NCBI GenBank assembly: GCA_003255065.1
Contig: QAOA01002556.1
Location: 51,443-115,442 of the forward strand
DNA from: Cercis canadensis
Lineage: Eukaryota; Streptophyta; Magnoliopsida; Fabales; Fabaceae
Length of the DNA: 64,000 bases
Direction: 5' to 3'
The position numbers were made by a program, and so were the translations under genes. Positions 1 to 11,059 of this stretch are shown here, piece by piece; within the stretch, counting starts at the first letter, position 1, and every line of letters begins with the position of its first letter. Below the pieces are notes generated by a model. The model did not search any database. It saw nothing but the letters and a program-made list of their open reading frames with translations, and was not told the origin of the DNA.

Positions 1-344
1 TGGTAAATCAGTAGGAATTCTAAGTGTTATTGTTAGGGGTTCCAGGTAACACTTAACCAAGAATTAAATCAGATCTAGGTTATCTTTAGTGAACAAGGAT
101 GGATTAGAGTTTGGTTGCCTGCTTGAGTTGATTGCGTTTTCTCTTATTTGATAAATTCAATTTACTGCTTTCTTAATTCTTAGTATATTGCATTCAACAC
201 AAAACCCCCCCTTATTCTGTTCTTGCTTAAGTTCTTAAAAGATTAGTTGTTCTGGTGAATCCTTGGGAGACGACACTGGTTGCATCCTATACTACAATTT
301 AGTTGCAATTAGTAGTTTAATTTTGTACGGTTCGGCACCCGTCA
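1..344 (+). repeat. 5' LTR (3' portion only)
   Basis: Matches 9080-9420 almost base for base and ends ...CACCCGTCA just before the primer-binding site. About 964 bp of the LTR lie upstream of the window. Confidence 0.93.
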
Positions 345-348
345 AAAT

Positions 349-366
349 TTTGGCGCCGTTGCCGGG
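349..366 (+). promoter_or_regulatory. Primer-binding site, tRNA-Asp type
   Basis: TGGCGCCGTTGCCGGGGA lies 4 bases after the LTR end. It is the complement of the 3' end of plant tRNA-Asp including CCA, the minus-strand primer used by Athila-type elements. Confidence 0.85.
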
Positions 367-1255
367 GATTTCACCTAACAAATTAATCTTCTTAGAACTC
401 TTTTATTACTATTTTGCTTGCTTACTGTTATTGTTTCTAGCAATTGTTCTTCCTTTGTTTTCCCCTTGTTCTACTTGCTTTCCTATTTTGTTTTCCTTAT
501 TTGTTTAGGTTGTCTTTCTCTGTTTAGTGTTTCTGTTTCTGTCTTGTTTTTTATTCTGACCAACTGGGATTGAGTTGCAAATTAGTGGACAGAGAAATTG
601 CTTTGTGAGAAGCACTATGAGGTGAACTTTGTGCTATTATTTCCCTTGTTTTGTCTCCTTTGCTGCTATTCTGTCCCCTTTGCTATCTTAGTTCACTTTT
701 TGGTAAAATTTCTATATTGTGTAAGGTCTGTGATTATTTTTTTTTTCTTGCTGTCTTGTTTGCCTTACTATTTTAGGTTCCCATTGTGTGAATTCTTGTG
801 CCTATTCCCAAATTTTTTCCCTGTTTCCCTAGTGTTTTGGCTTGAAATTACGATTTTACGGGTAAAAATTCTGTACGGATTTTTGTGCTCTGATTGAGCT
901 GAAAATTGGTCAGTTGAAGGAAAACGGTGTGAGAAATATAGCTCAATGCTAAAGCATTGAGCTACCACCCTATCTCGGCTAAATTCCATCGTTTAGACCC
1001 CTTTTTCAACTTTTTAAGATTTTTTATTTGATTTTTGAGTTTCCTTTTCATCAATATTTCATGCTGTGGTGGTAGAACAATTTTTAAAAATGTTTTGTTG
1101 GGTCAATTAGTATTATTTTGGTGTCTTTTTGCATTTGTCTAGTGCATTTAGTGTGTTGTGATTTTTGCACTTTTCTTTCATTGATTCACTGTTTTACTGT
1201 TTTTGTGTGTTCTAGTGTGTTTTAGAGTGTTGTTATCTTTTGATTTGCATAGTGC
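367..1255 (+). other. Untranslated leader of the Athila element
   Basis: About 0.9 kb of T-rich sequence between the PBS and the first gag ATG. Short ORFs here are low-complexity Phe/Leu-rich reading and match nothing recognisable. The same leader recurs in inverse orientation at about 12960-13830, which supports treating it as element sequence. Confidence 0.75.
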
Positions 1256-2900
1256 ATGACTCGGTCCTCTCAATTTGAACTACTTGAAGGTGATTCTGAA
1301 ATAGAGAGAACCTTGCACACACTTGCTAGGGCACGTAGAACTCCTAATCACATAGAGCATAATATGGCTGCCAATGACATTAATCCTGAGGTTGATCTTG
1401 CTGCTAATAATGGGGCTGGAAATAATGACATGCATGCTAGGGTTAGGACACTTAAGGAGTTGGCTGCCCCTGATGATAATTACCAACCTTTGTGTATTCA
1501 ATATCCTGATGCTAATTTGGAATTAAAGTCTGGATTAATACACTTGCTCCCAAAGTTTCATGGACTTGCAGGTGAAGATCCTCGCATTTGAAGGAATTTC
1601 ACATAGTGTGTTCTACCATGAAGCCTCAGTCAATTGAAGAGGAGCACATTAAGCTTAGGGCTTTTCCCTTTTCATTAGATGGAGCAGCGAAGGATTGGCT
1701 ATACTTGCAGCCATCCATCATCACATGCTGGAATGACTTGAAGAGGTGCTTTCTTGAAAGATTCTTCCCTGCCTCAAGAGCTGCTGCCATCCGAAAAGAA
1801 ATATGTGGCATAAGGCAAAACAGTGGAGAGACACTACATGAGTATTGGGAGAGATTCAAGAAACTCTGTGGAAGCTGCCCCCATCATCAAATCAGTGACC
1901 AGTTGCTCATCCAATATTTCTACGAAGGACTTCTTCCTATGGATCGAGGCTATGTGGATGCTGCTTCTGGAGGTGCCTTAGTGGACAAGACCCCTGCAGC
2001 TGCAAGAGATTTAATATCCAAAATGTCAGACAATGCACAGCAATTTGGCACAAGGATGCTCACCCCAGCTAGAGAAGTGAATGAGGTGCAGATGGCAGAG
2101 CAACAAAGGGTGGAGACTCGTTTGGAGGAATTGACCTCCTTGGTTAGACAGCTAGCAATGGGGCACACACCGGTTCAAGCTCATGCCAAGCTATGTGGAA
2201 TTTGTTCCCTGTCTAGTCATCCAACAGATCAGTGCCCTACTCTCCAAGACAACACTGAAGTAGTGGCTGGAGTCTTTCCTGGCAGACCTTACCAGCAGCC
2301 CCGATATGACCCCCACTCCTCCACCTACAACCCTGGTTGAAGAGATCACCCTAATTTAAGGTATGGAGGAAATTCTGGCCAACCTTACCACCAGCAGCAA
2401 CAACAAACGTACCAGCCACAACAGCCAAGGTACAATGCCAGTTTAAGCAACCAGCAGTACCAAGCACCAATGAAGCAGCCTATGCAGCAAGCTAACAAGC
2501 CAGAACCGAACTTGGAACACTTAGTGAAGCAATTGGCAAGTAGCAACATCCAATTCCAACAGAGGACTGAGACTAGCATTCAGAGCTTGGAGACTCAGAT
2601 AGGTCAACTTGCAAGCACCATTAGTGAGATGAAGTCTCAAGGTTCTGGCAGTTTACCTTCTCAGACAGTTACCAATCCAAGAGGCAATGTGAGTGCCATA
2701 ACCTTGCGCAGTAGTAAAGAAGTGAGTGCTCCAGAACCTAGCCTGCCTTCTACGGTTCAAACTTTTGTTCAAGAAAAAAATTTAGACCCTGCAGCCCCTA
2801 AAGCTATTCCAAAACAGCAGCCAATCCACCTTCAGGATCAGGCAAAGAGCTCTACCCCCAGTGTTCCTCTCCCCTTTCCAAACAAAATTACACAGTCCAA
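1256..2900 (+). pseudogene. gag: gag polyprotein remnant (Athila-like)
   Basis: Gag forms the nucleocapsid of the retrotransposon particle. Reading starts at ATG 1256, shifts frame at about 1585-1591, and continues from 1588 with a plant retrotransposon gag core (about 1640-1950; motifs AKDWLY, WNDLKRCFLERFFP, YWERFKKLC). A zinc knuckle CX2CX4HX4C follows at about 2200-2240. A TGA at 2338-2340 then interrupts the frame, and the same frame resumes in a Gln-rich linker and a conserved helical stretch near 2515-2640 (motif QLASTISEM). A related stretch is found on the minus strand at about 12370-12560. The frameshift and stop mean no full-length Gag can be made without readthrough. Confidence 0.88.
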
Positions 2901-3099
2901 GAAAATTGTTGAGCATGAGCTAGATAAAGAGATCATGGATACTTTTAGGAAGGTAGAAGTCAATATACCTCTTCTGGAAGCAATTAAACAGATTCCCAAG
3001 TATGCAAGGTTTCTGAAGGATTTGTGTACCCACAAGAGAAGACTGAAAGGCAATGAGAAAGTGAGCATGAGCAGAAACGTGTCAGCAATGATCCAGCCT

Positions 3100-5345
3100 A
3101 ACTTACCATCAAAGTGCACTGATCCTGGAACTTTCACCATTCCCTGCATTATTGGAGACAAGCAGTTTACAAATGCCATGCTAGATCTGGGTGCTTCCAT
3201 CAACGTGATGCCCAAGTCCATCTATTCATTACTGCAGATTGGAGAACTGAAGCCCACTAGAGTAGTCATTCAGCTTGCTAATAGAAGCACAACCTATCCT
3301 GCAGGCCTTCTTGAGGATGTTTTGGTTATGGGTAAATGATTTAATATTTCCAGCAAATTTTTATGTGTTAAATATGGAGGATGAGTCTACATCTAGACAT
3401 GCCCCTTTGATCTTAGGTAGACCCTTCCTTAAAACTGCTAAGACCATAATTGATGTGCATGCTGGTACCCTGTCCATGGAATTTGGTGACACTGTAATTC
3501 GTTTTAATTTAAGTGATGCCATGAAACACCCTCTAGAAGAGCATTCAGTGTTCCAAATAGATGTCATAGACCTGCTAGTTGAGGATGTGCATGCTGAATT
3601 GGTAGCTGAATTTCCTGATATAGTAGGCTTGCGAGATACTTTAGAGTGCCCTGCATGTACTAATTGTGATGGGAGTTGTGATGCCTGTTCTGAAATTTCT
3701 GCATATATGGGATATGATGAGACTGTTTTGGAGCATAGTGCAGAGCTTGCAGGTGTTTTTGAGCTTCACATAGCAGACTTGGTTTCTCCAACCAAGCTAG
3801 TTCTCTCTGTGCAGCAACCACCTATTCTTGAGTTGAAACCGTTACCTGACCATCTCAAGTATGCCTTCCTAGCAGAAGAAGCCTGTCATCATAGCCAACA
3901 ATTTGCAACCTGAACAAGAAGAGAAGTTGTTGCAGATCTTGAAGCAGCGGAAGACAGCCATTGGATGGACACTTGCAGACATTCCTGGCATTAACCCCTC
4001 CACCTGCATGCATAGGATTTTACTGGAGGAAGAAGCTAAACCAGTGAGGCAGCCCCAAAGGCGACTTAACCCGTTGATTCTGGATGTGGTCAAGAAAGAA
4101 GTGAGCAAGCTGTTGTCAGTCGGCATTATCTACCCCATCTCAGATAGCAAATGGGTGAGTCCAGTTCAAGTGGTTCCAAAGAAGAGTGACATAACTGTGG
4201 TAGCCAATGAGAAGAACGAGTTGATCCCCACCAGAGTGCAGAATAGCTGGCGCGTCTGCATCGATTATAGAAGACTCAACCAGGCGACAAGGAAGGATCA
4301 CTTCCCTCTACCCTTTATTGATCAGATGTTAGAGAGACTGGCAGGGAAGTCCCATTACTGCTTCCTGGATGGCTTCTCAGGCTACTTCCAAATTCACATA
4401 GCCCCAGAGGATCAGGAGAATACGACTTTCACCTGTCCATTCGGCACATTTACGTATAGGAGGATGCCCTTCTGCCTATGTAATGCCCCTGGTACATTCC
4501 AGCGGTGTATGGTGAGCATATTTTCTTATTTTTTAGAACACTGCATGGAGGTATTCATGGATGACTTTACTGTATATGGCTCCTCTTTTGATGCATGTTT
4601 AGATAGCCTTGCTAGGGTACTTGATAGATGCATTGAGACTAACCTTGTTCTTAATTTTGAGAAATGTCACTTCATGGTCGAACAAGGCATAGTTTTAGGG
4701 CATGTAATTTCTAGCAAAGGCATTGAAATAGATAAGGCTAAGATAGATGTTATTGCCTCCTTACCCTACCCCACTTGTGTATGGTGTGCGTTCCTTTCTT
4801 GCTCATGCAGGGTTTTACAGGCGATTCATCTAGGACTTCAGCAAGATTGCCTTGCCATTGTCTAAGCTTCTCCAGAAAGAAGTGGATTTCGACTTTGATA
4901 AGCAGTGCAGAGTAGCCTTTGATCAGCTGAAGTAGAGCCTTACCTCCCCTCCCATCATGCAGCCACCTAACTGGGAGTTTCCCTTTGAGCTTATGTGCGA
5001 TGCATCAAACTTTGCAGTAGGCGCTGTCCTTGCACAGCGAGTGGACAAGCTGTCCCACGTGATTTATTATGCCTCTCGCACTTTGGATGCTGCCCAAGCA
5101 AATTACACCACTACTGAGAAAGAGCTCCTTGCAATTGTGTTTGCTTTAGATAAATTCCGTTCATATTTGCTTAATTCTAAAGTCATTGCTTTCTCTGACC
5201 ATGCAGCTTTAAAGTACTTGCTCAAGAAGCCAGATGCGAAGCCTAGGCTCATTAGGTGGATGCTGCTCTTGTAAGAATTCGACCTTGAGATCAGAGACAA
5301 GAGTGGAGCCGAGAACTTGGTAGCAGATCACTTGAGTCGGATGCC
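3100..5345 (+). pseudogene. pol: Protease, reverse transcriptase and RNase H remnant (Athila-like pol)
   Basis: An aspartic protease is visible at about 3125-3450 with DLGAS in place of the usual DTGAS, a form common in Athila, and the later block LILGRPFLKTA. A frameshift lies near 3330 and a second near 3880-3905. The reverse transcriptase runs about 3930-4780, with WRVCIDYRRLN, FLDGFSGYFQI and the catalytic FMDDF at about 4555-4570. A third frameshift is near 4780. RNase H follows (about 4920-5345; [32 protein letters not shown]), interrupted by TAG at 4933-4935 and TAA near 5272. The breaks are scattered rather than clustered, so the copy is plainly defective. Known role: copying element RNA into DNA. 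Confidence 0.9.
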
Positions 5346-6717
5346 ACTGACTTTGGAAAACCTTCCCATCAGAGAAACCTTCCCAGATGAGCAGCTTTAT
5401 CAGCTGCAAGGTACAGATCCTTGGTATGCTGACTTGGTAAACTACTTAGTTGCTTCTGAGTTACCTGCTTATTTTAAGAAGCATCAAGTAGATACGCTTA
5501 AAAGTGAATCCAAACATTATGTGTGGGATGACCCCTACTTGTGGAGACTCTGTAGTGACAAAGTAATTAGGAGGTGTGTGCCTGGACATGAGTCTGAGTC
5601 TGTGTTACAGTTCTGTCATACTTCTGCATGTGGTGGTCATTTTGGACCTCAGCGCACTGCTCGTAAAGTTTTAGATTCTGGACTCTATTGGCCTACCCTA
5701 TTTCATGATGCGTACAACTTTTGTAAGAATTGTGCTCAATGCCAACGGACAGGTAATATTTCTCGTAGGAATGAGATGCCTCAATAGCCTTTGCTGTTTT
5801 GTGAGATATTTTATGTTTGGGGCATCGATTTCATGGGTCCTTTCCCTACTTCTTTTGGTTTTGTGTATATTCTTTTAGCTGTGGACTATGTTTCTAAACG
5901 GGTAGAGGCCAAGGCCACCCAGACTGATGATTCTCGTGTTGTCTTAGATTTTATCAGGACTCACATTTTCTGCAGGTTCGGCGTTCCAAGAGCCATCATC
6001 AGTGACCAAGGTTCTCACTTCTACAATAGGCACATGGCTGCTTTGTTGAGAAAGTATGGTGTGGTGCACAAGGTGTCAACCCCTTACCATCCACAGACCA
6101 ATGGGCAAGCAGAGGTGTCAAATAGGGAGATCAAGCAAATTTTAGAGAAGACTGTCCAGCCTAACAGAAAGGACTGGAGCCTGCGTTTGGATGATGCATT
6201 GTGGGCCTATTGGACTGCCTACAAGACCCCTATAAGCATGTCCCCTTACAGGCTAGTCTTTGGCAAGGCATGTCACCTTCCAGTAGAGATCGAGCATAAG
6301 GCGTACTGGGCTGTGAAGCAGTGTAATCTTAATTTAGCCTAAGCCGGATCACAGAGGAAACTCCACCTACAGGAACTTGATGAAATTCGGTTGGCGTCTT
6401 ATGAGAATTCCAGAATCTACAAAGAAAAGACCAAGGCTGTCCATGACAAGATGTTGGTGAGAAAAGAGTTCTACATTGGTCAGAAAGTGCTACTCTACAA
6501 CTCTCGTCTCAAGCTAATGCCCGGCAAGCTTCGTTCTCGATGGATGGGTCCTTTTGTGGTGACTCATGTCTTTCCTTATGGTGCAATTAAGATCAAGAAT
6601 GAGGCAACCAACCAGACATTCCCAGTGAACGGACATCGACTGAAACCTTTCTATGAGGGTTTTCAAGAGCAAGTGGTGGAGAAGGTGCACTTGTCTGCTG
6701 CCCTTTATGAGACTTAA
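5346..6717 (+). pseudogene. int: Integrase remnant (Athila-like pol)
   Basis: Integrase inserts the element cDNA into host DNA. The HHCC zinc-binding domain lies at about 5610-5750 (HTSACGGHFGPQ ... CKNCAQCQR). The catalytic core follows with D in [11 protein letters not shown] in SDQGSHF and E in [15 protein letters not shown]. The C-terminal DNA-binding region reads to the stop at 6715-6717 ([22 protein letters not shown]). Stops at 5785-5787 and 6340-6342 break the frame, while DDE residues are still present on both sides. Pol is in the same orientation as gag, as expected. Confidence 0.9.
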
Positions 6718-8115
6718 ACCCACAGGCTGTTTTCTTTCCCTTTCTCTTTTATTTTTAGTGCCTTGCTTTTGCTGTTTGCTTTGTGCTTTGCATTGAGGAC
6801 ACTGCAAAAATTTAAGTGTGGGGGAGGGATTAGCTTGCTGTGTGTGTTTTTATGCTTTCTTTTTTTTTTTTCTGTTTTACTTTACTTGTTGTTTTTACTA
6901 TTTTCTGTTTAGATTTTTAGTGTTATGTTTTCTGTTTTAGGCTTAATTTTTTTGTTTTCTGTGTTTTTTAAATTTTTCTAGTTCTTTCCAATCAATTTAA
7001 GAGTTATGAAGAGAGTGGTTTGAAGCAATTTTGATTCTTAAGTGCTATAACATGAGTGGACAATTATCTTGCTTCTTGGATTTAAGTGATATGGCAACAA
7101 AATTTGATTTGGATAAGTTAATTCTTAGTAGTCTTATAAGCTGTGAGGATTTGAGCCATATGTCATGATTCTTTCTTGTGTGTTTTCATCTATCATTTTG
7201 ACGCTCTAGAACTTGTTCTGTTTCTTAGTTGAGGTTACATTTGCACATGCATGCATAGAAGTGATTAAGGCATTCCTTTCTTTGAGAAGCTACTTGACCA
7301 AATAGCTAACCTTGATGTTATCCTTTGATTTCCCCTTTTTGAGCCTATTGATCTTTTCTTTCATGTGTAGCTCATTGCAAGCCTAAGTGTAAAACCATGT
7401 CCTACCCAACCCTTAGGAATTGCAGAGCATTGCATTGAATAAAAAAGGAGTAAACTCTTACAAAAACAAAGCATCAAGTTGTGGCTGATTGGTTGTGGTT
7501 GAAATTGTTAAGTGTTATGTTTCAAAAAAAAAAAGAAAAAAAAAAAACAGCAGCAACAAAAGAATAAAGTTGTTTTGGGAAAAGAAAAAAAAAAAGTAGT
7601 TGAAGCCCAAAGTCAAGATGCATAAAGTACTTGAAATTCTCCATAATTAGATGCTCTTTGTGATTCCTTGGGTGTTTTAGCCATTTTTCCATATTATTGA
7701 CATCCTTTTACCTTTCCCCATTACAACCCTTTAAAAGTCTTTTTGCTTTGTGTTATGCATGTGACATAGGTAGTGGAGATTGAGAAAGTGAACAAGCTTA
7801 TGGTAGTGTGATTTTGATAGGATGATGGGAGAGAAATACTTACCTTAGACACTTGAGAGAATTGAGAGCATTTATTTATCTTGTGAAATACTATCTACTT
7901 TGACTCATTCCTATTAAATAAAATTGCCATGTTTTTTTGTTCTTTAGTTGCCAAGAGATATTGTTCCATGAGTGTTGCTATTCTTTAAGTTTGAATTGTT
8001 TTCTTACCTTACTCTTTGCATTCTTGATTTGATTGGAGAGCTGTTTTTCTTATTCTAGTTGGTTTGTTTCTTGTGATTTTGCCTAGGAGTGCAAAAAGCT
8101 AAGTGTGGGGGAATT
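6718..8115 (+). other. Non-coding 3' region with two polypurine-like tracts
   Basis: About 1.4 kb between integrase and the 3' LTR without a credible ORF. Athila elements often carry an env-like ORF here; I see none. A motif AAGTGTGGGGGA occurs twice, at 6814 and at 8101. The second directly precedes the LTR start (TGATAACA) and is the likely plus-strand primer. A-rich runs occur at about 7520-7600. Confidence 0.7.
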
Positions 8116-9420
8116 TGATAACACATTATTTTATACTATTTTTTTCCCTTATACTTAGTCTTTTAGTGTGTGTTTCTAGTGATTTTTATGGCTTTTAAAC
8201 ATGTTTTGTAAATTTGGACTTCTTGGTGCTTGTAGATTTTAATTGCTTAATTGTTAAATTCTGGCACTGCTTATGTTTTTCACCATATCTTTTGCTACAG
8301 ATGTCAGATTGATGTCATTCTAGTTTCGTTGGAAAGCTGACAGAAAATACCACATTTCATATGCAGAGCCCAGAAGCTGATTCTCACGTCTGGACAACTG
8401 AAATTCGCGTGCAAGCAGTCCAGATTTTCTACTCCGCCCAGCATTGACTGATTCCTTTCCTTAGGGCTGCCTATTGGACCAGAGCATGTTTATTTGGGCC
8501 AACATCTGCTTTTTGGGCCAGCACACATGACACTAGGGCTTGATCATGTTTTTACCATTAATAATTTAGGAAACTAGGTTTATTTTGTAATTAGGAAACC
8601 ATTAGGAAACCTAGAGGAGGCAGCCAGCTAGTATATATTCTCAAGTTGTTGAGGCAAATATACACAATCAGAAGAGATACGAAATTCCTTGAGCTGCTGC
8701 TGCCTCCTTTGCTTAGTTCGTTTTTCCCCTTTGCTTTGTGTTCAAGTCTTCCATGGAAGGCTAAGTTCGTTTGTAATCAATTCAAGAGGAGCCAAACTTG
8801 ACAATCCAGAGTTCCTGTGCTTCAACCGGGTTTGATTTAATTTAATTTGAATTACTGCTTCTCCCCTTCTTCATGTGATTGAATGGTACTTTGATTCCAT
8901 GAGTTGTATGAATTTAAATCGGTTGATTAGATTCATAACAGTAATCAGATTGATAATCATACTTTAAAGGTCTTTAATATATGGTTAACTTGGATAATTC
9001 GGTTATTAAATTAATCTGGATTTAGTGATATAGAGCGGTTGCCTAGAGTCTTAATTCCATGATTAATTGAATCCTGATTGGTAAATCAGTAGGAATTCTA
9101 AGTGTTATTGTTAGGGGTTCCAGGTAACACTTAACCAAGAATTAAATCAGATCTAGGTTATCTTTAGTGAACAAGGATGGATTAGAGTTTGGTTGCCTGC
9201 TTGAGTTGATTGCGTTTTCTCTTATTTGATAAATTCAATTTACTGCTTTCTTAATTCTTAGTATATTGCATTCAACACAAAACCCCCCTTATTCTGTTCT
9301 TGCTTAAGTTCTTAAAAGATTAGTTGTTCTGGTGAATCCTTGGGAGACGACACTGGTTGCATCCTTACTACAATTTAGTTGCAATTAGTAGTTTAATTTT
9401 GTACGGTTCGGCACCCGTCA
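8116..9420 (+). repeat. 3' LTR, complete
   Basis: Starts TGATAACACA directly after the polypurine tract and ends CACCCGTCA, so it has TG...CA ends. About 1305 bp. Its last 341 bp equal window 1-344. No target duplication can be tested because the 5' end is outside the window. Confidence 0.9.
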
Positions 9421-9665
9421 GACGGATTGAGGTTCGGTTGCCTGCTTGAGTTGATTACGTGTTCTTTACTTGACTAAATTATGTTTACTGCTTTTTGAAC
9501 TCTTATTATTCGGCATTCAACATAAAACCCCTCATATTCTGTTCTTGCTTAAGTCCTACTAGATTAGTTGTTCTGGTGAATCCTTGGGAGACGACACTGG
9601 TTACATCCTATACTACAAATTAGTTGCAATTAGTAGTTTAATTTTGTACGGTTTAGCACCCGTCA
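9421..9665 (+). repeat. Tail of a second, diverged Athila LTR
   Basis: Aligns with the last 245 bp of the preceding LTR but with many substitutions, and ends TTTAGCACCCGTCA. No primer-binding site follows, so it is a 3' LTR tail or a recombinant remnant. The younger element probably inserted into this older LTR. Confidence 0.85.
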
Positions 9666-9693
9666 CCAGCTCCGGGCTGCCAACGAATAGCTG

Positions 9694-10188
9694 ATGTCTT
9701 CCTGGGAAGCCCTCAAGAAGGCTAAAGCAGGGATCTACCAACTCAGGACCGAAAACAACGTATTGGAGGTGCAACACCTCACCGAAACAGAGCAGATACG
9801 AGAAACCCTCGACCTAGCCCGCGAAGCTGATGATAGGGAGAAGGCGACCCAATTTAGGATGACACGTCACGTCGACCGAGCGCGACAATCCAAAGCCTGA
9901 CTGAAGGCCTGGGCAATATAGAAGATCGGGGAGAATTATGTTGCTGCTTACGAAAAGGGCTTTGGCCTTGCAATTGAGCAAGCCAAATTACAATTCCCCG
10001 ACCTACATCCGAAAGACATGGACTGTTACAAAAAGGTCCAGGATGGCCAGCTGGTGGCGGATGATAATAAGGATGACGATGACGACGATGCTGTGCTCCA
10101 AGTGGAGGAGTCGAGAAAGGACTTTGACTCGACCTCGGAGACTGAGGTCGCTGAGATGCCCCGAGCTGGGGAGGGGACAAATATGTAA
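9694..10188 (+). pseudogene. Antisense extra ORF of a Tat-like Gypsy element (putative gypsy-type transposon domain)
   Basis: One frame runs 165 codons from ATG 9694 to TAA 10186-10188, with in-frame stops at 9898-9900 and about 9918. The N-terminal half is a charged heptad-like stretch that looks coiled-coil. The C-terminal half contains AYEKGFGLAIEQAKLQFPDL and an Asp-rich acidic tail. This resembles the C-terminus of the 'putative gypsy type transposon' family found as an opposite-strand ORF near the 3' LTR of Grande/Retand-type Tat elements. The neighbouring integrase is on the minus strand, so this ORF is antisense to pol, as in those elements. Family assignment is from memory of the motif. 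Function is unknown. Confidence 0.6.
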
Positions 10189-10744
10189 TTTTGTAACTAT
10201 ATTTTTTGAAATGAATGAAAAATACTTTGTTTCTTAGATGTATGATTTATGTTATCTTGCTTGGGATTTAAGATAATTGTAGTCTTATGCTAACAAGCCG
10301 GAACTCCATTGTGCTAGTTTTAAGTAGCTGGGACCAATCAAATTGATATATGCCCGTGTTAAGGTCAGATTGTATAAATTTAAGCTTAGTAACCCCTAAG
10401 TTCTAACTTGGTAAAACTAGAAAATAATGCACAAATCACGTGTATTTTGAAAAGAAGCTCCCCATATAATAATAAGTTTGTGTATTTTAATTTATGTCAC
10501 GCGATTCTTGATCATTGCTTAATGTGAAGCTTGGAACCTTTAATGTAGGAAAACTCTTAATCACCCTTTAATGATAAGCTCGGGGACTTTAACTTAGGCA
10601 ATTCTTAAGCTCCATTTAATGACAAGCTCGGGAACTTTAATTTCAAGCTTTATAATTTCAATTTTGAGCAGTTGTGTGCATGGCCAAGGTATACATAAGC
10701 TGCTTTAGTAATTCATTCAAGGGCCTTAGTCCGTGTTTGTACTC

Positions 10745-11015
10745 GTGATGAAGGTCTGTACTCACGATGGAGGTTATAAACTTAGGTCAGCTCGGTAATT
10801 CACCGGCTTGTAGGACATTGGTTCTTTTAGGTTTGTACTCGCGACGGAGGTTACAAACTTAGGTCAGCTCGGTAATTCACCAGCTTATAGGACATTGGTC
10901 CTTTTAGGTTTGTAATCGCGATGGACGTTACAAACTTAGGTTAGCTCGGTAATTCACCGACTTGCAGGACATTGGTCTTTTTAGGTTTGTACTTGTGATG
11001 GAGGTTACAAACTTA
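10745..11015. repeat. 77-bp tandem repeat, about 3.5 copies
   Basis: The block containing TTACAAACTTAGGTCAGCTC and GGACATTGGT recurs at offsets of 77, 77 and 77 bases (10771, 10848, 10925, 11002). It lies in the 3' non-coding region of the Tat fragment, where such elements often carry tandem repeats. Confidence 0.88.
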
Positions 11016-11059
11016 GGTATGTTCAGTAATAGATTAGCTCAGTATTTTCAATTCAATAA

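Larger units (their letters stand above)
1..9420 (+). mobile_element. Athila-like Ty3/Gypsy LTR retrotransposon, 5' end cut by window
   Basis: The window opens inside a 5' LTR (1-344), and the same sequence returns at the end of a complete 3' LTR (8116-9420, TG...CA, about 1305 bp). Directly after the 5' LTR is a primer-binding site matching the 3' end of plant tRNA-Asp, which is typical of Athila. Order is LTR, PBS, long leader, gag, protease, RT, RNase H, integrase, 1.4 kb of non-coding DNA, polypurine tract, LTR. Gag-pol carries at least three frameshifts and several in-frame stops, so this copy is not autonomous. The two LTRs show no substitution that I can see over about 340 shared bases, only indels in a C-run and near a TA. 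No env-like ORF is visible after integrase. The lineage call rests on the tRNA-Asp site, the DLGAS protease motif and the FMDDF RT motif. Confidence 0.93.
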
